Assembly (NCBI GenBank): GCA_000992695.1
Contig: LBUS01000002.1
Location: forward strand, 1-64,000
Length of the DNA: 64,000 nucleotides
Direction of reading: 5' to 3'
Origin: Candidatus Peregrinibacteria bacterium GW2011_GWF2_38_29
Lineage (GTDB): Bacteria; Patescibacteriota; Gracilibacteria; UBA1369; UBA12463
Shown: piece after piece, positions 1 to 8,514 of the stretch
Position numbering within the stretch: position 1 is the first letter of the stretch
How the letters are laid out: each line of letters opens with the position of its first letter
The notes under the pieces: model-generated
Told to the model about the DNA's origin: nothing
Seen by the model: the letters and a program-made list of their open reading frames with translations, nothing else
Database searches by the model: none
Translations under genes and position numbers: made by a program

Positions 1-161
1 TTAGCCGCCTGCAAACGCAAGCGAGGGATGTTTGGATTTGTTGTGTATGGCATGTCCATATTCTACAAGGGTGATGCAAAGGTATTGAACCATTACATCC
101 ACTTGACTATTCCAAATTTATCATTATAATAGTTGAGCTTAAATTATTAAAATAATAAAAT

Positions 162-419
162 ATGTCACAATTAAAAGTTAGAGATTTGATGGATTTTAGT
201 TTTACTATTCTTGACGATGATGTTTGCGGAGCTTTCGTTAGAGCCGTTAATGCATCGAATCGCAATGGAGTTTGTTTAATAGCTGAATTAAGAGGTCATT
301 TAAATGGTGCTAGAGTTGAATTAGTAAGGTTTCTAAAAGAACAAGCAATGCCGCCAGCTTCACCTTTTGCAAATGAAGAAGAGTGGGTGTCTGGTGTTGA
401 TTCTGCTCTTGCTGCTTAG
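162..419 (+). CDS. hypothetical protein (85 aa)
   Basis: ORF with A-rich AATATG start context shared with other ORFans here; no family recognised. Confidence 0.55.
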   Translation: MSQLKVRDLMDFSFTILDDDVCGAFVRAVNASNRNGVCLIAELRGHLNGARVELVRFLKEQAMPPASPFANEEEWVSGVDSALAA

Positions 420-430
420 TTCGTTATTGC

Positions 431-1213
431 CTAATCTATCTCGTATTTCAACGTGACTGTAACGGTTGTTTCTTTTGAGCCTGCTTCGATTGCAGGTGCT
501 GGGACTGCGCTGTCTAGCATCATTTTTGATGATTCTGCTCTGCCTCCGCCAACGCCATACATTGGATAAACCGGGCTTGAAACGCCTTCTTCAATTGAAA
601 GTAATTTTCCCAGTGAAAAACCGCCGGCACTTGCAATTTGCTCCGCTTTCTTTTGAGCTTTTTCAATGGCTTCTTCGCGAGCCGCATCTTCGGCTTGAGT
701 TGGATCATCGAGTTTGAATGAAAGTTCGGAGACTGTGTTTGCGCCGTTTTTTACAACTCCGGCTAAGAGGTCTCCGATTTTATCAAAGTTTCGAACTTTT
801 ACGCCGACTGATTGCGTTATTGTGTAGCCTGTGATTTCTGATGGAGGGCAAACGCCATTTGTTTTGCATTCATAATATTGATATCGAGGTGAAACATTAT
901 AACTTTCGGTTTTGATATCCTTTTTATCAACATCGTTTGATTTTGCGAACTCGATGGCTTTATTCACTTTTTCCGTATTTGTTTTTTGAAGATCTGCAAC
1001 GTTTTTTCCGCCTTCTGTGATGACGCTAAAGCTAAATTCCGCAACATCAGGAATTGAAACTGATTTTCCTTCCGCACTGACTGAAAAATTTCTGAAAGAA
1101 GTCGGTTGAATTGATTTTGAATAAGAGTTTACGTAACTAACTGTTCCGTAGCATAGGAACGCGATAAATACGACGAGCGCCAGATTTTTGAGGTCTTTGA
1201 TTTTTTCATTCAT
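431..1213 (-). CDS. SIMPL (DUF541) domain protein, N-terminal membrane anchor
   Basis: FSVSAEGKSVSIPDVAEFSFSV...TESYNVSPRYQY pattern typical of SIMPL domain proteins. Confidence 0.85.
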   Translation of the reverse strand: MNEKIKDLKNLALVVFIAFLCYGTVSYVNSYSKSIQPTSFRNFSVSAEGKSVSIPDVAEFSFSVITEGGKNVADLQKTNTEKVNKAIEFAKSNDVDKKDIKTESYNVSPRYQYYECKTNGVCPPSEITGYTITQSVGVKVRNFDKIGDLLAGVVKNGANTVSELSFKLDDPTQAEDAAREEAIEKAQKKAEQIASAGGFSLGKLLSIEEGVSSPVYPMYGVGGGRAESSKMMLDSAVPAPAIEAGSKETTVTVTLKYEID

Positions 1214-1293
1214 GTTTAAAGTGGTTAGATGTTTTTTATATTATACGTTTTACGTTGATGATTAGCACTTGACTTATTAGTTCTTTCTTGGAG

Positions 1294-1299
1294 TATTAT
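1294..1299 (+). promoter_or_regulatory. -10-like TATTAT exactly 6 nt before ATG at 1306 (putative leaderless promoter; TTGACT 19 nt upstream)
   Basis: Direct reading: TTGACT (1269) - 19 nt - TATTAT - TGAGTT - ATG. Confidence 0.5.
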
Positions 1300-1305
1300 T
1301 GAGTT

Positions 1306-2961
1306 ATGAAGAAGTGTAAAAAATGCGGAATTGATTTTGAAATTCGCGATCAAGATATTATATTTTACGATAAGATTTCGCCTATTTTTGATGGGCAAAA
1401 ATATCCCATTCCCGAGCCAAAATTGTGTCCAAAATGTCGTGAGCAGAGACGCTTGGCTTATCGTAATGAAAGGATTTTATATAAGTGTAAAAGCTCGCTT
1501 AGTAATAAAGATATTATTTCTGTTTTTAGTCCGGATTCAAAATATAAAATTTATACAAGCGATGAATGGTGGAGCGATTTTTGGGATCCGCTTGCTATGG
1601 GACGCGATTTTGATTTTAACAAAGGGTTTTTTGATCAATTTTATGAGCTGGAACTTGAAGTTCCGCGTCCGCCTTTGATTAATAATAAAGCCGAGAATTC
1701 TGATTTTTGTAATTTTGCGGATGGAAATAAAAATTCATATCTTGTGACCTCTGCGAACTGGAATCAAGACTGTTATTATAGCTTTTTGATGGTCAAATGT
1801 CGGAATTCCGCTGACTGCATTTGGTGCACGGATTGCGAGCTTGTTTATGAATGTTTGGACTGCATAGGTTGCTATAATCTGCGTTATTCGCAAAATTGTG
1901 AGAGTTGTTCTGAAAGCGTATTTTTATATAACTGCAAAGGTTTGATGAACTGCATGTTTTGTATAAATTTGAATAATAAAAAGTACTGCATTTTTAATAA
2001 GGAGCATACGAAAGAAGACTATGAGAAAGCCGTAAAATACATGTATGGCAGTTATGCGAAGTATCAGGAAATGATTGCGAAATTTGCGGATTTTAAAAGA
2101 TCTTTTCCAATAAGAAAGGCAAATAATTTTATTGGATGTCAGGACTGTGTTGGTGATAACATTTTTCATTCGAAAAATATTTATATGGGTTTTGATATCT
2201 ATAATTCAAAAGATTCGGCTTATTTGCACGATGGGCTTAAAGGTTCGGATTGCTATGATGTTTGTTTTTTCGATGGCGTCGAACTTTGTTATGAATCCAC
2301 GAGTTTGATTGGATATGGCTATCGGTTCACGAATTTTTGTCGCGATTCTTATAATTTGTTCTACTGCGACAATTGTTATTCTTGCAAAAATTGTTTTGGA
2401 TGCGTCGGGCTAAGGAGAAAGGAGTTTTGTGCATTTAATAAGCAATATTCGGAGTCTGAATATAATGCGCTTGTTGTGCAAATAATTAAAAAAATGGAAG
2501 AAACAGGGGAGTTTGGTGAGTTTTTTCCTGCAAAATATAGCCCGTTTGCCTATAACGAAACTCTTGCGCAGGATTATTATCCGCTGAAAAAAGATCAGGC
2601 GGCGGTTCAAGGATTTTGCTATGTGGAGCCAAAAAAGTCGGATTATATGCCGCAAAAAGTTGTTTTGCCGGATAATATAAATGAAGTTTCGGATTCTATT
2701 TGCAATGAATTATTGGCGTGTAACGTAACCGGTAAAAATTATAAAATTATTCCGCAGGAATTGAGCTTTTATAAAAAACTTGGCTTGCCTTTGCCAAGAA
2801 AGTGCTTTGATCAAAGGAATTTTGAACGCGTTGCGTTAAGAAATTCGCACATTCTTTATGATCGAAAGTGCGATAAATGTGGTTCGCTAGTTAAAACTAC
2901 TTATGTTCTGAATCGTCCTCCGAAAATTTATTGCGAGAAGTGTTATTTGGGGACGGTTTAA
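1306..2961 (+). CDS. large Cys-rich zinc-ribbon repeat protein of unknown function (551 aa)
   Basis: N-terminal CKKCG...CPKC and C-terminal CDKCG...CEKC ribbons; central repeated CxxCxxC...K-x-[FY]C-x-x-N-K motifs; paralogue at 6673. Confidence 0.85.
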   Translation: MKKCKKCGIDFEIRDQDIIFYDKISPIFDGQKYPIPEPKLCPKCREQRRLAYRNERILYKCKSSLSNKDIISVFSPDSKYKIYTSDEWWSDFWDPLAMGRDFDFNKGFFDQFYELELEVPRPPLINNKAENSDFCNFADGNKNSYLVTSANWNQDCYYSFLMVKCRNSADCIWCTDCELVYECLDCIGCYNLRYSQNCESCSESVFLYNCKGLMNCMFCINLNNKKYCIFNKEHTKEDYEKAVKYMYGSYAKYQEMIAKFADFKRSFPIRKANNFIGCQDCVGDNIFHSKNIYMGFDIYNSKDSAYLHDGLKGSDCYDVCFFDGVELCYESTSLIGYGYRFTNFCRDSYNLFYCDNCYSCKNCFGCVGLRRKEFCAFNKQYSESEYNALVVQIIKKMEETGEFGEFFPAKYSPFAYNETLAQDYYPLKKDQAAVQGFCYVEPKKSDYMPQKVVLPDNINEVSDSICNELLACNVTGKNYKIIPQELSFYKKLGLPLPRKCFDQRNFERVALRNSHILYDRKCDKCGSLVKTTYVLNRPPKIYCEKCYLGTV

Positions 2962-3931
2962 TTGCTTTTTTATCTTCAGGTTTTTGCTCTTTTAATTGCG
3001 GTTTTTCGATTTCTTGCGCATCTTTTTCAGACTTGATTTCGTCTTTGATTTCTGGTTTTATTTCATTTGCCATTTTGTGCGCTTCCTTGAAGGATTCGAA
3101 TGCGGATTTGAAATCTTCGGATGTTGTGGCGGCCGTACCTTCTTCTATCTTTTGTTGAACTTCGATTAATTTTTCTTGTGCTTGTTTAAGGCTTTCTTCA
3201 GGCATTTTGTCGTGATTTTTTTCTATGAAATTTTGAATTTTTTCAATTTTTTCGTTGGCGTTTTCGAGTTTGTTTTCTGCGGCTTGCTTTGGAAACGTGA
3301 TGACCTTTAGATCGTGTACGGTTTCTTTTATTTCTTGTGTGCTTGTATTTTCATCATTTAACTTTTCAAGAACTTTTTCGTGTTCTTTTACTGAAGTTTC
3401 CAGTTTTTCGATTATTTTTTCCGCGTTCGTTGAATCGCCTGAGGATTTTAAAGCTTCGATTTTTTCTTTGGCTTTTTCGGTTTGTTGTTCAATTTTTGCT
3501 TTAATTTTTTCAATTTGATCTTTGCTGATTGTGCCTTTTTGTTCGAGCTCTTTGATTTCGCCAAGACGTTTCTGGATTCTTGTGGCTTCCCATTCAGCTT
3601 GCCCTTGTTTTGAAAAAGTAAGGCGTGAGCGGATTTCTTCGTTTACGTTTGTTTTTATCGGATAAAGCAAATCTCCGGGAAGGCTTGTTTCAGCTGCAAA
3701 TGCTGTGCCGGTGCTCCCTCCAAAAACCAAAACAATTATATAAATTGCGATGAAAGCTTTTTTATGTTGAGTTGGTATGAAAATTTGAGCAATGCGTGTC
3801 CAAAATGATGCAGTGTTTCCAATTGGATTTTTTTCCATATGGCTAATAATATCTGTTCGGGCTGACATTTTTTCATTTTGCGTGAGCCTGATTTTTTTCA
3901 TCTCCGATATGAATTGTTTTGTTTTATCCAT
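2897..3931 (-). CDS. DUF5667-like single-TM protein, coiled-coil C-terminus (probable partner of the upstream sigma factor)
   Basis: TSLPGDLLYPIKTNVNEEIRSRL...QAEWEATRIQKRLGEIKEL motif; overlaps ECF sigma gene by 8 nt. Confidence 0.8.
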   Translation of the reverse strand: MDKTKQFISEMKKIRLTQNEKMSARTDIISHMEKNPIGNTASFWTRIAQIFIPTQHKKAFIAIYIIVLVFGGSTGTAFAAETSLPGDLLYPIKTNVNEEIRSRLTFSKQGQAEWEATRIQKRLGEIKELEQKGTISKDQIEKIKAKIEQQTEKAKEKIEALKSSGDSTNAEKIIEKLETSVKEHEKVLEKLNDENTSTQEIKETVHDLKVITFPKQAAENKLENANEKIEKIQNFIEKNHDKMPEESLKQAQEKLIEVQQKIEEGTAATTSEDFKSAFESFKEAHKMANEIKPEIKDEIKSEKDAQEIEKPQLKEQKPEDKKAIKPSPNNTSRNKFSEDDSEHK

Positions 3932-4430
3932 TTAATAATTGTTTTAACTGTTTTAATGCTCTATTTATGCGGACTGATATGTTGTTTTCGCTTTCTCCGG
4001 TCGTTTCTGCCATTTCTTGAATCGACATTTCTTCTACGTATCTCATTGTGATTGCTTCTTTATATTTATCTTCCAGCTTTTCCATCACTTTTAATGCTTT
4101 TTCGCTTTCCATTTTTATATCGATCTTTTCTGTACTGATTGCGACTTTTGGAACTATTCCTTTTTCCGCGAGCTGTTCAAGAGATTCTTCTTTTTTCTTG
4201 CGATATTCGTCGATCAGCAGGTTGTTGGCTATTTTGTAAAGTAATGATTTTATTGTGTCTTTTGCACCCTTTTTCCCGATATAGTCCCAGGTTTTCATGA
4301 ATGTGTCTTGCATGAGCTCCAACGCTCTTTCACGGTTCATCAGGCGGAAATATATATGTCTGAATATTCCGTCTGAAAATGCTTCATATGCTTTCAAAAA
4401 TTCTTGATGTATATCGTTTTTATTAGTCAT
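3924..4430 (-). CDS. RNA polymerase sigma factor, sigma-70/ECF family
   Basis: Region 2 (HIYFRLMNRERALELMQDTFMKTWDYI) and region 4 (YKEAITMRYVEEMSIQEMAETTGESENNISVRINRALKQLK). Confidence 0.92.
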   Translation of the reverse strand: MTNKNDIHQEFLKAYEAFSDGIFRHIYFRLMNRERALELMQDTFMKTWDYIGKKGAKDTIKSLLYKIANNLLIDEYRKKKEESLEQLAEKGIVPKVAISTEKIDIKMESEKALKVMEKLEDKYKEAITMRYVEEMSIQEMAETTGESENNISVRINRALKQLKQLLNG

Positions 4431-4450
4431 TTGTATTACGTGCGACTTGT

Positions 4451-5335
4451 TTAATTCTTACAAAACTTTTTTATGAAATGATCCGGGTGATAACCTAATT
4501 TTGCTTTGCGTAAGCCCGGAATTCCAAGGTCTTGTTCTCGATTTACGAATTCAATTCCGGCATTATTTAGCGAATTTATCAAAAACCATTGGTTGATAAC
4601 TTGATATAATCCCGGAATTTTTGCGTTGGCTTTTTCTGAGTGTATTATAGCCGTTTTTTCGTTTATTTTCCCGCCAATCGTGAAGGCTTCAATTTGTCTA
4701 TTGATTCGAATTGCGCCTCCAATAAGTTCTAATTCGTTGAAATATTGCAGAGATTTTTTGACAGCCAAGTGTTCATCTTGCGTTTCTTTTTTTTGATCCG
4801 GTTTTGTTGCGGCCCATTTTTCGTGAAATTTCAGGCAATCTTCGCAGTTGTTGTGGGATAATTTTTCATAAATGCATTCGTATTTTGATAAACAAGTTTT
4901 GATATTGTGGCGCTTCCCGTCGTATCTTCTGCCTTTTAATTCGGCCAAATCTTCATATTTATAAACATATTCAAAGTTGTCGCGATCTTCTTCTATTTTG
5001 AATCCAAGTTGTTGCAATTTTTCGGCGGCTCTTTCCGGGATTTTTATTATATTTGGAGAAATTTTGATTAATTTTTCAATCATATTTTCATAGTCGAATT
5101 TGCCAATTGGATATATGAATTTTTTTTGACCGTCGTATATGCCTGCAATGATTAAAGCGTTATCAATTTTACTGAACAGGATTGGCCTGGAATCGCTCCA
5201 AATAAACAAATTTGCAAAGATTGTGTCTGCCATTTCAGACCCGTTTTCTTTGCGCCATTTTTCGTATAAAGCAAAATCGGAAATATTGATCTTGCGCGTT
5301 TTGGGGAAGGCTGGAATTGTATCTAAAATTGTCAT
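4451..5335 (-). CDS. DUF2156 (LPG_synthase C-terminal-like) protein
   Basis: GRRYDGKRHNIKTCL...FTIGGKINEKTAIIHSEKANAKIPGLYQVINQWF...VNREQDLGIPGLRKAKLGYHPDHFIKKF. Confidence 0.85.
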   Translation of the reverse strand: MTILDTIPAFPKTRKINISDFALYEKWRKENGSEMADTIFANLFIWSDSRPILFSKIDNALIIAGIYDGQKKFIYPIGKFDYENMIEKLIKISPNIIKIPERAAEKLQQLGFKIEEDRDNFEYVYKYEDLAELKGRRYDGKRHNIKTCLSKYECIYEKLSHNNCEDCLKFHEKWAATKPDQKKETQDEHLAVKKSLQYFNELELIGGAIRINRQIEAFTIGGKINEKTAIIHSEKANAKIPGLYQVINQWFLINSLNNAGIEFVNREQDLGIPGLRKAKLGYHPDHFIKKFCKN

Positions 5336-5341
5336 AGGCTA

Positions 5342-5347
5342 AGGATA
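5342..5347 (-). promoter_or_regulatory. -10-like TATCCT exactly 6 nt before ATG of the DUF2156 gene
   Basis: minus strand TATCCT-TAGCCT-ATG. Confidence 0.35.
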
Positions 5348-5394
5348 CGGGGATGGAGGCAGCGGCGCAAGTGGGACGAGTTGTTCGTATTATA

Positions 5395-5423
5395 TTGACA
5401 TGTTAAGATTTTAATGCTAAATT
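5395..5423 (+). promoter_or_regulatory. sigma-70 type promoter TTGACA-17-TAAATT
   Basis: Direct reading of -35 (5395-5400) and -10 (5418-5423). Confidence 0.55.
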
Positions 5424-5458
5424 GGCTTCCTTAGTTAATTTTTTAAACCAAATTTAAT

Positions 5459-6022
5459 ATGCCAGACAATTTACATAAACGTTATACTGATCGAACGGGC
5501 GCTATGCAAGACTTCAGTTTTGATAGTGATACAATTTTGGACAATAGAAGAGGGGTCGGCAGTCGAGGCAAAGGCCCTTTTCAGTATCGTAGAACTGATT
5601 CTGATACGTTCAAGAATGCTACAGATGCAATGCGCATATCGCGCGCTATTATATTGACCATGGATGAGAACAGAGCTGTTCGTCCAACGTGTTCTAGAGA
5701 TGTTTCGCAAATTAAGGATATTCTTAAAAACGGTGATCTGAATTTGATTTGTGGTGCCGTTGTTGAGTTGCTCGTTTTTTTAGGTCAAGAATTACTTACT
5801 CATGAAAGAATTGAGCGAATTGTTCGTAATATGGTTGATTTTATTGAGAACGCAGAATGGAAGGAGGGGTATGGTTTTCTCGCATTTGATTGTGGACCTA
5901 ACTCCGTAATTAGATTCTATTCCAGAGATAATAGAGGTAGCGTTAATGTTGAATTGTTGCCAGGGGATGATGGGGTTATTGAAAGATTTGCAAGCATTAA
6001 CGATGAAGAGCATTCTGCTTAA
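5459..6022 (+). CDS. hypothetical protein, paralogue of next gene
   Basis: Shares HxRYTD N-terminus and [YR]RxTDSxTFxxxxDxMRxxxAx core with 6047..6667. Confidence 0.7.
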   Translation: MPDNLHKRYTDRTGAMQDFSFDSDTILDNRRGVGSRGKGPFQYRRTDSDTFKNATDAMRISRAIILTMDENRAVRPTCSRDVSQIKDILKNGDLNLICGAVVELLVFLGQELLTHERIERIVRNMVDFIENAEWKEGYGFLAFDCGPNSVIRFYSRDNRGSVNVELLPGDDGVIERFASINDEEHSA

Positions 6023-6046
6023 ATTATTTCCTTAACCAAATTTAAT

Positions 6047-6667
6047 ATGTCACAAGAATATCCACATGAACGTTATACTGATTCAACTCCGAAAGGTGAT
6101 GAGGTGCCCGGTTTAGAGGCTTTTAGTGGTCCATTGCCTGCTGATTATTCGAAAGATGCCGTTGGCGTCATTGGTAGAAGTCATGAAACTCCCGCTTTGC
6201 AATTTGGATATCGCGAAACCGATTCGCGCACTTTTCAAATTCAAGCCGATATTATGCGCGTTGCAGATGCAGTTTTGACGGTTTCATCGCCTCGTGGAGA
6301 AATCGATATTACGTCGCCAGTTTCTATGCTACATGTTAAGGAGGCTATTAAGACCGGTACATTTGATGCGATTTGTGAAACTGTTCACGATTTTGTTTCT
6401 CACATTGCGGGGCGCTCTGTTGATAATATCGAAGGAGTTGTTAAAAGTTTGAAATTTTTGATTGATGGAATGAAATCCGGTAGAACTAGCTATGCTACTA
6501 TTAATTTTATGTCTTCAACCGGTAATATGGAGCGTTTGCGTTTTTATCCTAAATCCGGAAAAACTCCTGAAGTTGAAGTTGCTTTAGTTAGCCCTAAGGA
6601 TCCTGATGTTAAAGCGCGTTTTGCTGCTTGTAGTGGTGCAAGGCCTAAGACTCAACCTGAAGAGTGA
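6047..6667 (+). CDS. hypothetical protein, tandem paralogue of previous gene
   Basis: Same short A/T leader (CCAAATTTAATATG) and same protein core as 5459..6022. Confidence 0.7.
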   Translation: MSQEYPHERYTDSTPKGDEVPGLEAFSGPLPADYSKDAVGVIGRSHETPALQFGYRETDSRTFQIQADIMRVADAVLTVSSPRGEIDITSPVSMLHVKEAIKTGTFDAICETVHDFVSHIAGRSVDNIEGVVKSLKFLIDGMKSGRTSYATINFMSSTGNMERLRFYPKSGKTPEVEVALVSPKDPDVKARFAACSGARPKTQPEE

Positions 6668-6672
6668 TATAA

Positions 6673-7608
6673 TTGATCCGTATGAGCTTTCTATCGGATT
6701 ACAAAAAGTTGCTCTTTTCCACGCCAAAACAGGCGTTGACTCAGTGGAATTGCGAAAATTCGGATTATAACGTTTGGGCGAATCACAGTAAGAATTCATA
6801 TATGACTCGCGGAAGTGGTTGGATGAAGGATTGTTTTTATTTGTATTGGGTTTATCACGCTTTGGACGTTTCCGATTGCGCTTATTGTGAGCGTATTGAG
6901 CTTTGTTATGAGTGTGTTGATTGCAATCGCTGTTATAACTGCGATTTTTGTCAGGATTGTAAGGATTCGAATGATTTGGTTTATTCTTATGATTGCACGG
7001 GATGCAAAAATTGTTTGGGGTGCATTGGGCTTGTGAAGAAGGAATTTTGTGTATTTAATGAGCAAAAAACGAAGGAGGAATATGAGGCGATTTTGAAGAA
7101 CAAAAATTCGACGCAAATCGTTAGTGCTTTTGAAGATTTAAAATCGAAAATTCCGCATAGGGATTTCATTTTAAAGAGCGAAAATTGTGTCGGGAATCAT
7201 ATTGAGAATAGTCAAAACTGTTTTTATTGCTTTGATACGGTGAGGTCGCGCGATGGGATTTATAATTTTAATGGATATGAAAATATTGATTCTGTGGATT
7301 GTTCATTTGCTAAAGAAGAGCTTAGTTATGAGCGTGTTGGCGGTGGTTGGAATTTTAATTGTGATTATGGCTTGTTTTTGATGAATTGCGTTGATTGTAA
7401 GTTCTGCTTCCAGCTACAGGATTGCAAAAATTGTTTTGGATGTGATGCGCTTCATCATAAGAGGTTTTGCATTTTGAACAAGGAGTATTCGGAGGAGGAA
7501 TACTTTAAAAAAACTGCGGAAATTTGGGCGGAGTTGAAAAATAGTATTGAGGCAGGGGACTTGATGAGCGTGTTTGAAGACAGCGAATATGCGGGGATCG
7601 AGCATTGA
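6673..7608 (+). CDS. Cys-rich repeat protein, shorter paralogue of 1306..2961 lacking the terminal zinc ribbons
   Basis: CTGCKNCLGCIGLVKKEFCVFNEQ / CKNCFGCDALHHKRFCILNKEYSEEEY repeats. Confidence 0.82.
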   Translation: MIRMSFLSDYKKLLFSTPKQALTQWNCENSDYNVWANHSKNSYMTRGSGWMKDCFYLYWVYHALDVSDCAYCERIELCYECVDCNRCYNCDFCQDCKDSNDLVYSYDCTGCKNCLGCIGLVKKEFCVFNEQKTKEEYEAILKNKNSTQIVSAFEDLKSKIPHRDFILKSENCVGNHIENSQNCFYCFDTVRSRDGIYNFNGYENIDSVDCSFAKEELSYERVGGGWNFNCDYGLFLMNCVDCKFCFQLQDCKNCFGCDALHHKRFCILNKEYSEEEYFKKTAEIWAELKNSIEAGDLMSVFEDSEYAGIEH

Positions 7609-7662
7609 GTTTACAAAGTTATTAAAATATGGTATAATTTTAATAATAAAACAAAAATACAA

Positions 7663-8502
7663 ATGACGCCTCTGGCTATATTTGGTGAGATTGCGAAATT
7701 ATTGGCTAAAAAACCTTTTACTTTTTTGGACGAAAAAGCTCGCAATTTGATCTTAAAAGATGCAAAAATTGCGTTATCTGAGATCGTTTCCAAGCTTGAG
7801 ACTAAGGTCTTAAATGAGACTTTGACTTATAAAACAGCAAAGAAGACTTTGGATTTTTTGCATAAATTTGATGAAGTTGAATTTGTTCAGGCCTTGGATT
7901 CCTTGGTTGATATTTATTTATATTCTGAGAATGTGAAAATTAAAAAGGCGGCACATAGCGCCAAATCCTTTTTAACAAAAGCCAAAAAACACGTTTTGGA
8001 ATATCATATTTCGCTTGAGAAAATTAATCAAAGAGCGGAAGAAATGAGCGAGAAAGACCAAGAAATGGCTGATTTGAAACATCTGCAGAACGTCGGTGTT
8101 TTTTATGTTTTGGAATATACGCTTCAGGTTTTGTTTGAATTTAGCCGAATTTCCGATGAAAATAAGAAGAAATTATTGAACGACGGTCTAAAAACCGATG
8201 CCGGTAATTTGCCTTCATATTTGCCGCTTGAAGATAGTTTTAGGCAGGAATTGTGTTTGAAGATTTTTGATGAGAAATTACGAAATAATTTGCTTTTTGC
8301 TTTTTATGAATTTGAAGAAAACCTGGAAGGTGAAATTGATTTGAAAAAAATCGCGCAAGCTTTGAAAAAGTTTAATTTATTTGTTTTAAATGAGTTTGAT
8401 AAGAAAGGATTTAAAACGTTTAAAGCGCTTGTTTATAAGCCATTTGGGAATAATGTGAGTTTGAGCGAAATTATAGAAAAAATTAATTTATTAAAAATTT
8501 AA
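7663..8502 (+). CDS. hypothetical protein (279 aa, helix-rich)
   Basis: Long ORF with upstream TATAAT and A-rich leader. Confidence 0.7.
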   Translation: MTPLAIFGEIAKLLAKKPFTFLDEKARNLILKDAKIALSEIVSKLETKVLNETLTYKTAKKTLDFLHKFDEVEFVQALDSLVDIYLYSENVKIKKAAHSAKSFLTKAKKHVLEYHISLEKINQRAEEMSEKDQEMADLKHLQNVGVFYVLEYTLQVLFEFSRISDENKKKLLNDGLKTDAGNLPSYLPLEDSFRQELCLKIFDEKLRNNLLFAFYEFEENLEGEIDLKKIAQALKKFNLFVLNEFDKKGFKTFKALVYKPFGNNVSLSEIIEKINLLKI

Positions 8503-8514
8503 AAACAAAAAAAT

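Noticed and set aside
1-95. Minus-strand short reading frame ...VEYGHAIHNKSKHPSLAFAGG* at the window edge
   Set aside because: Only about 30 codons before an upstream stop; no family recognised; cannot separate from chance
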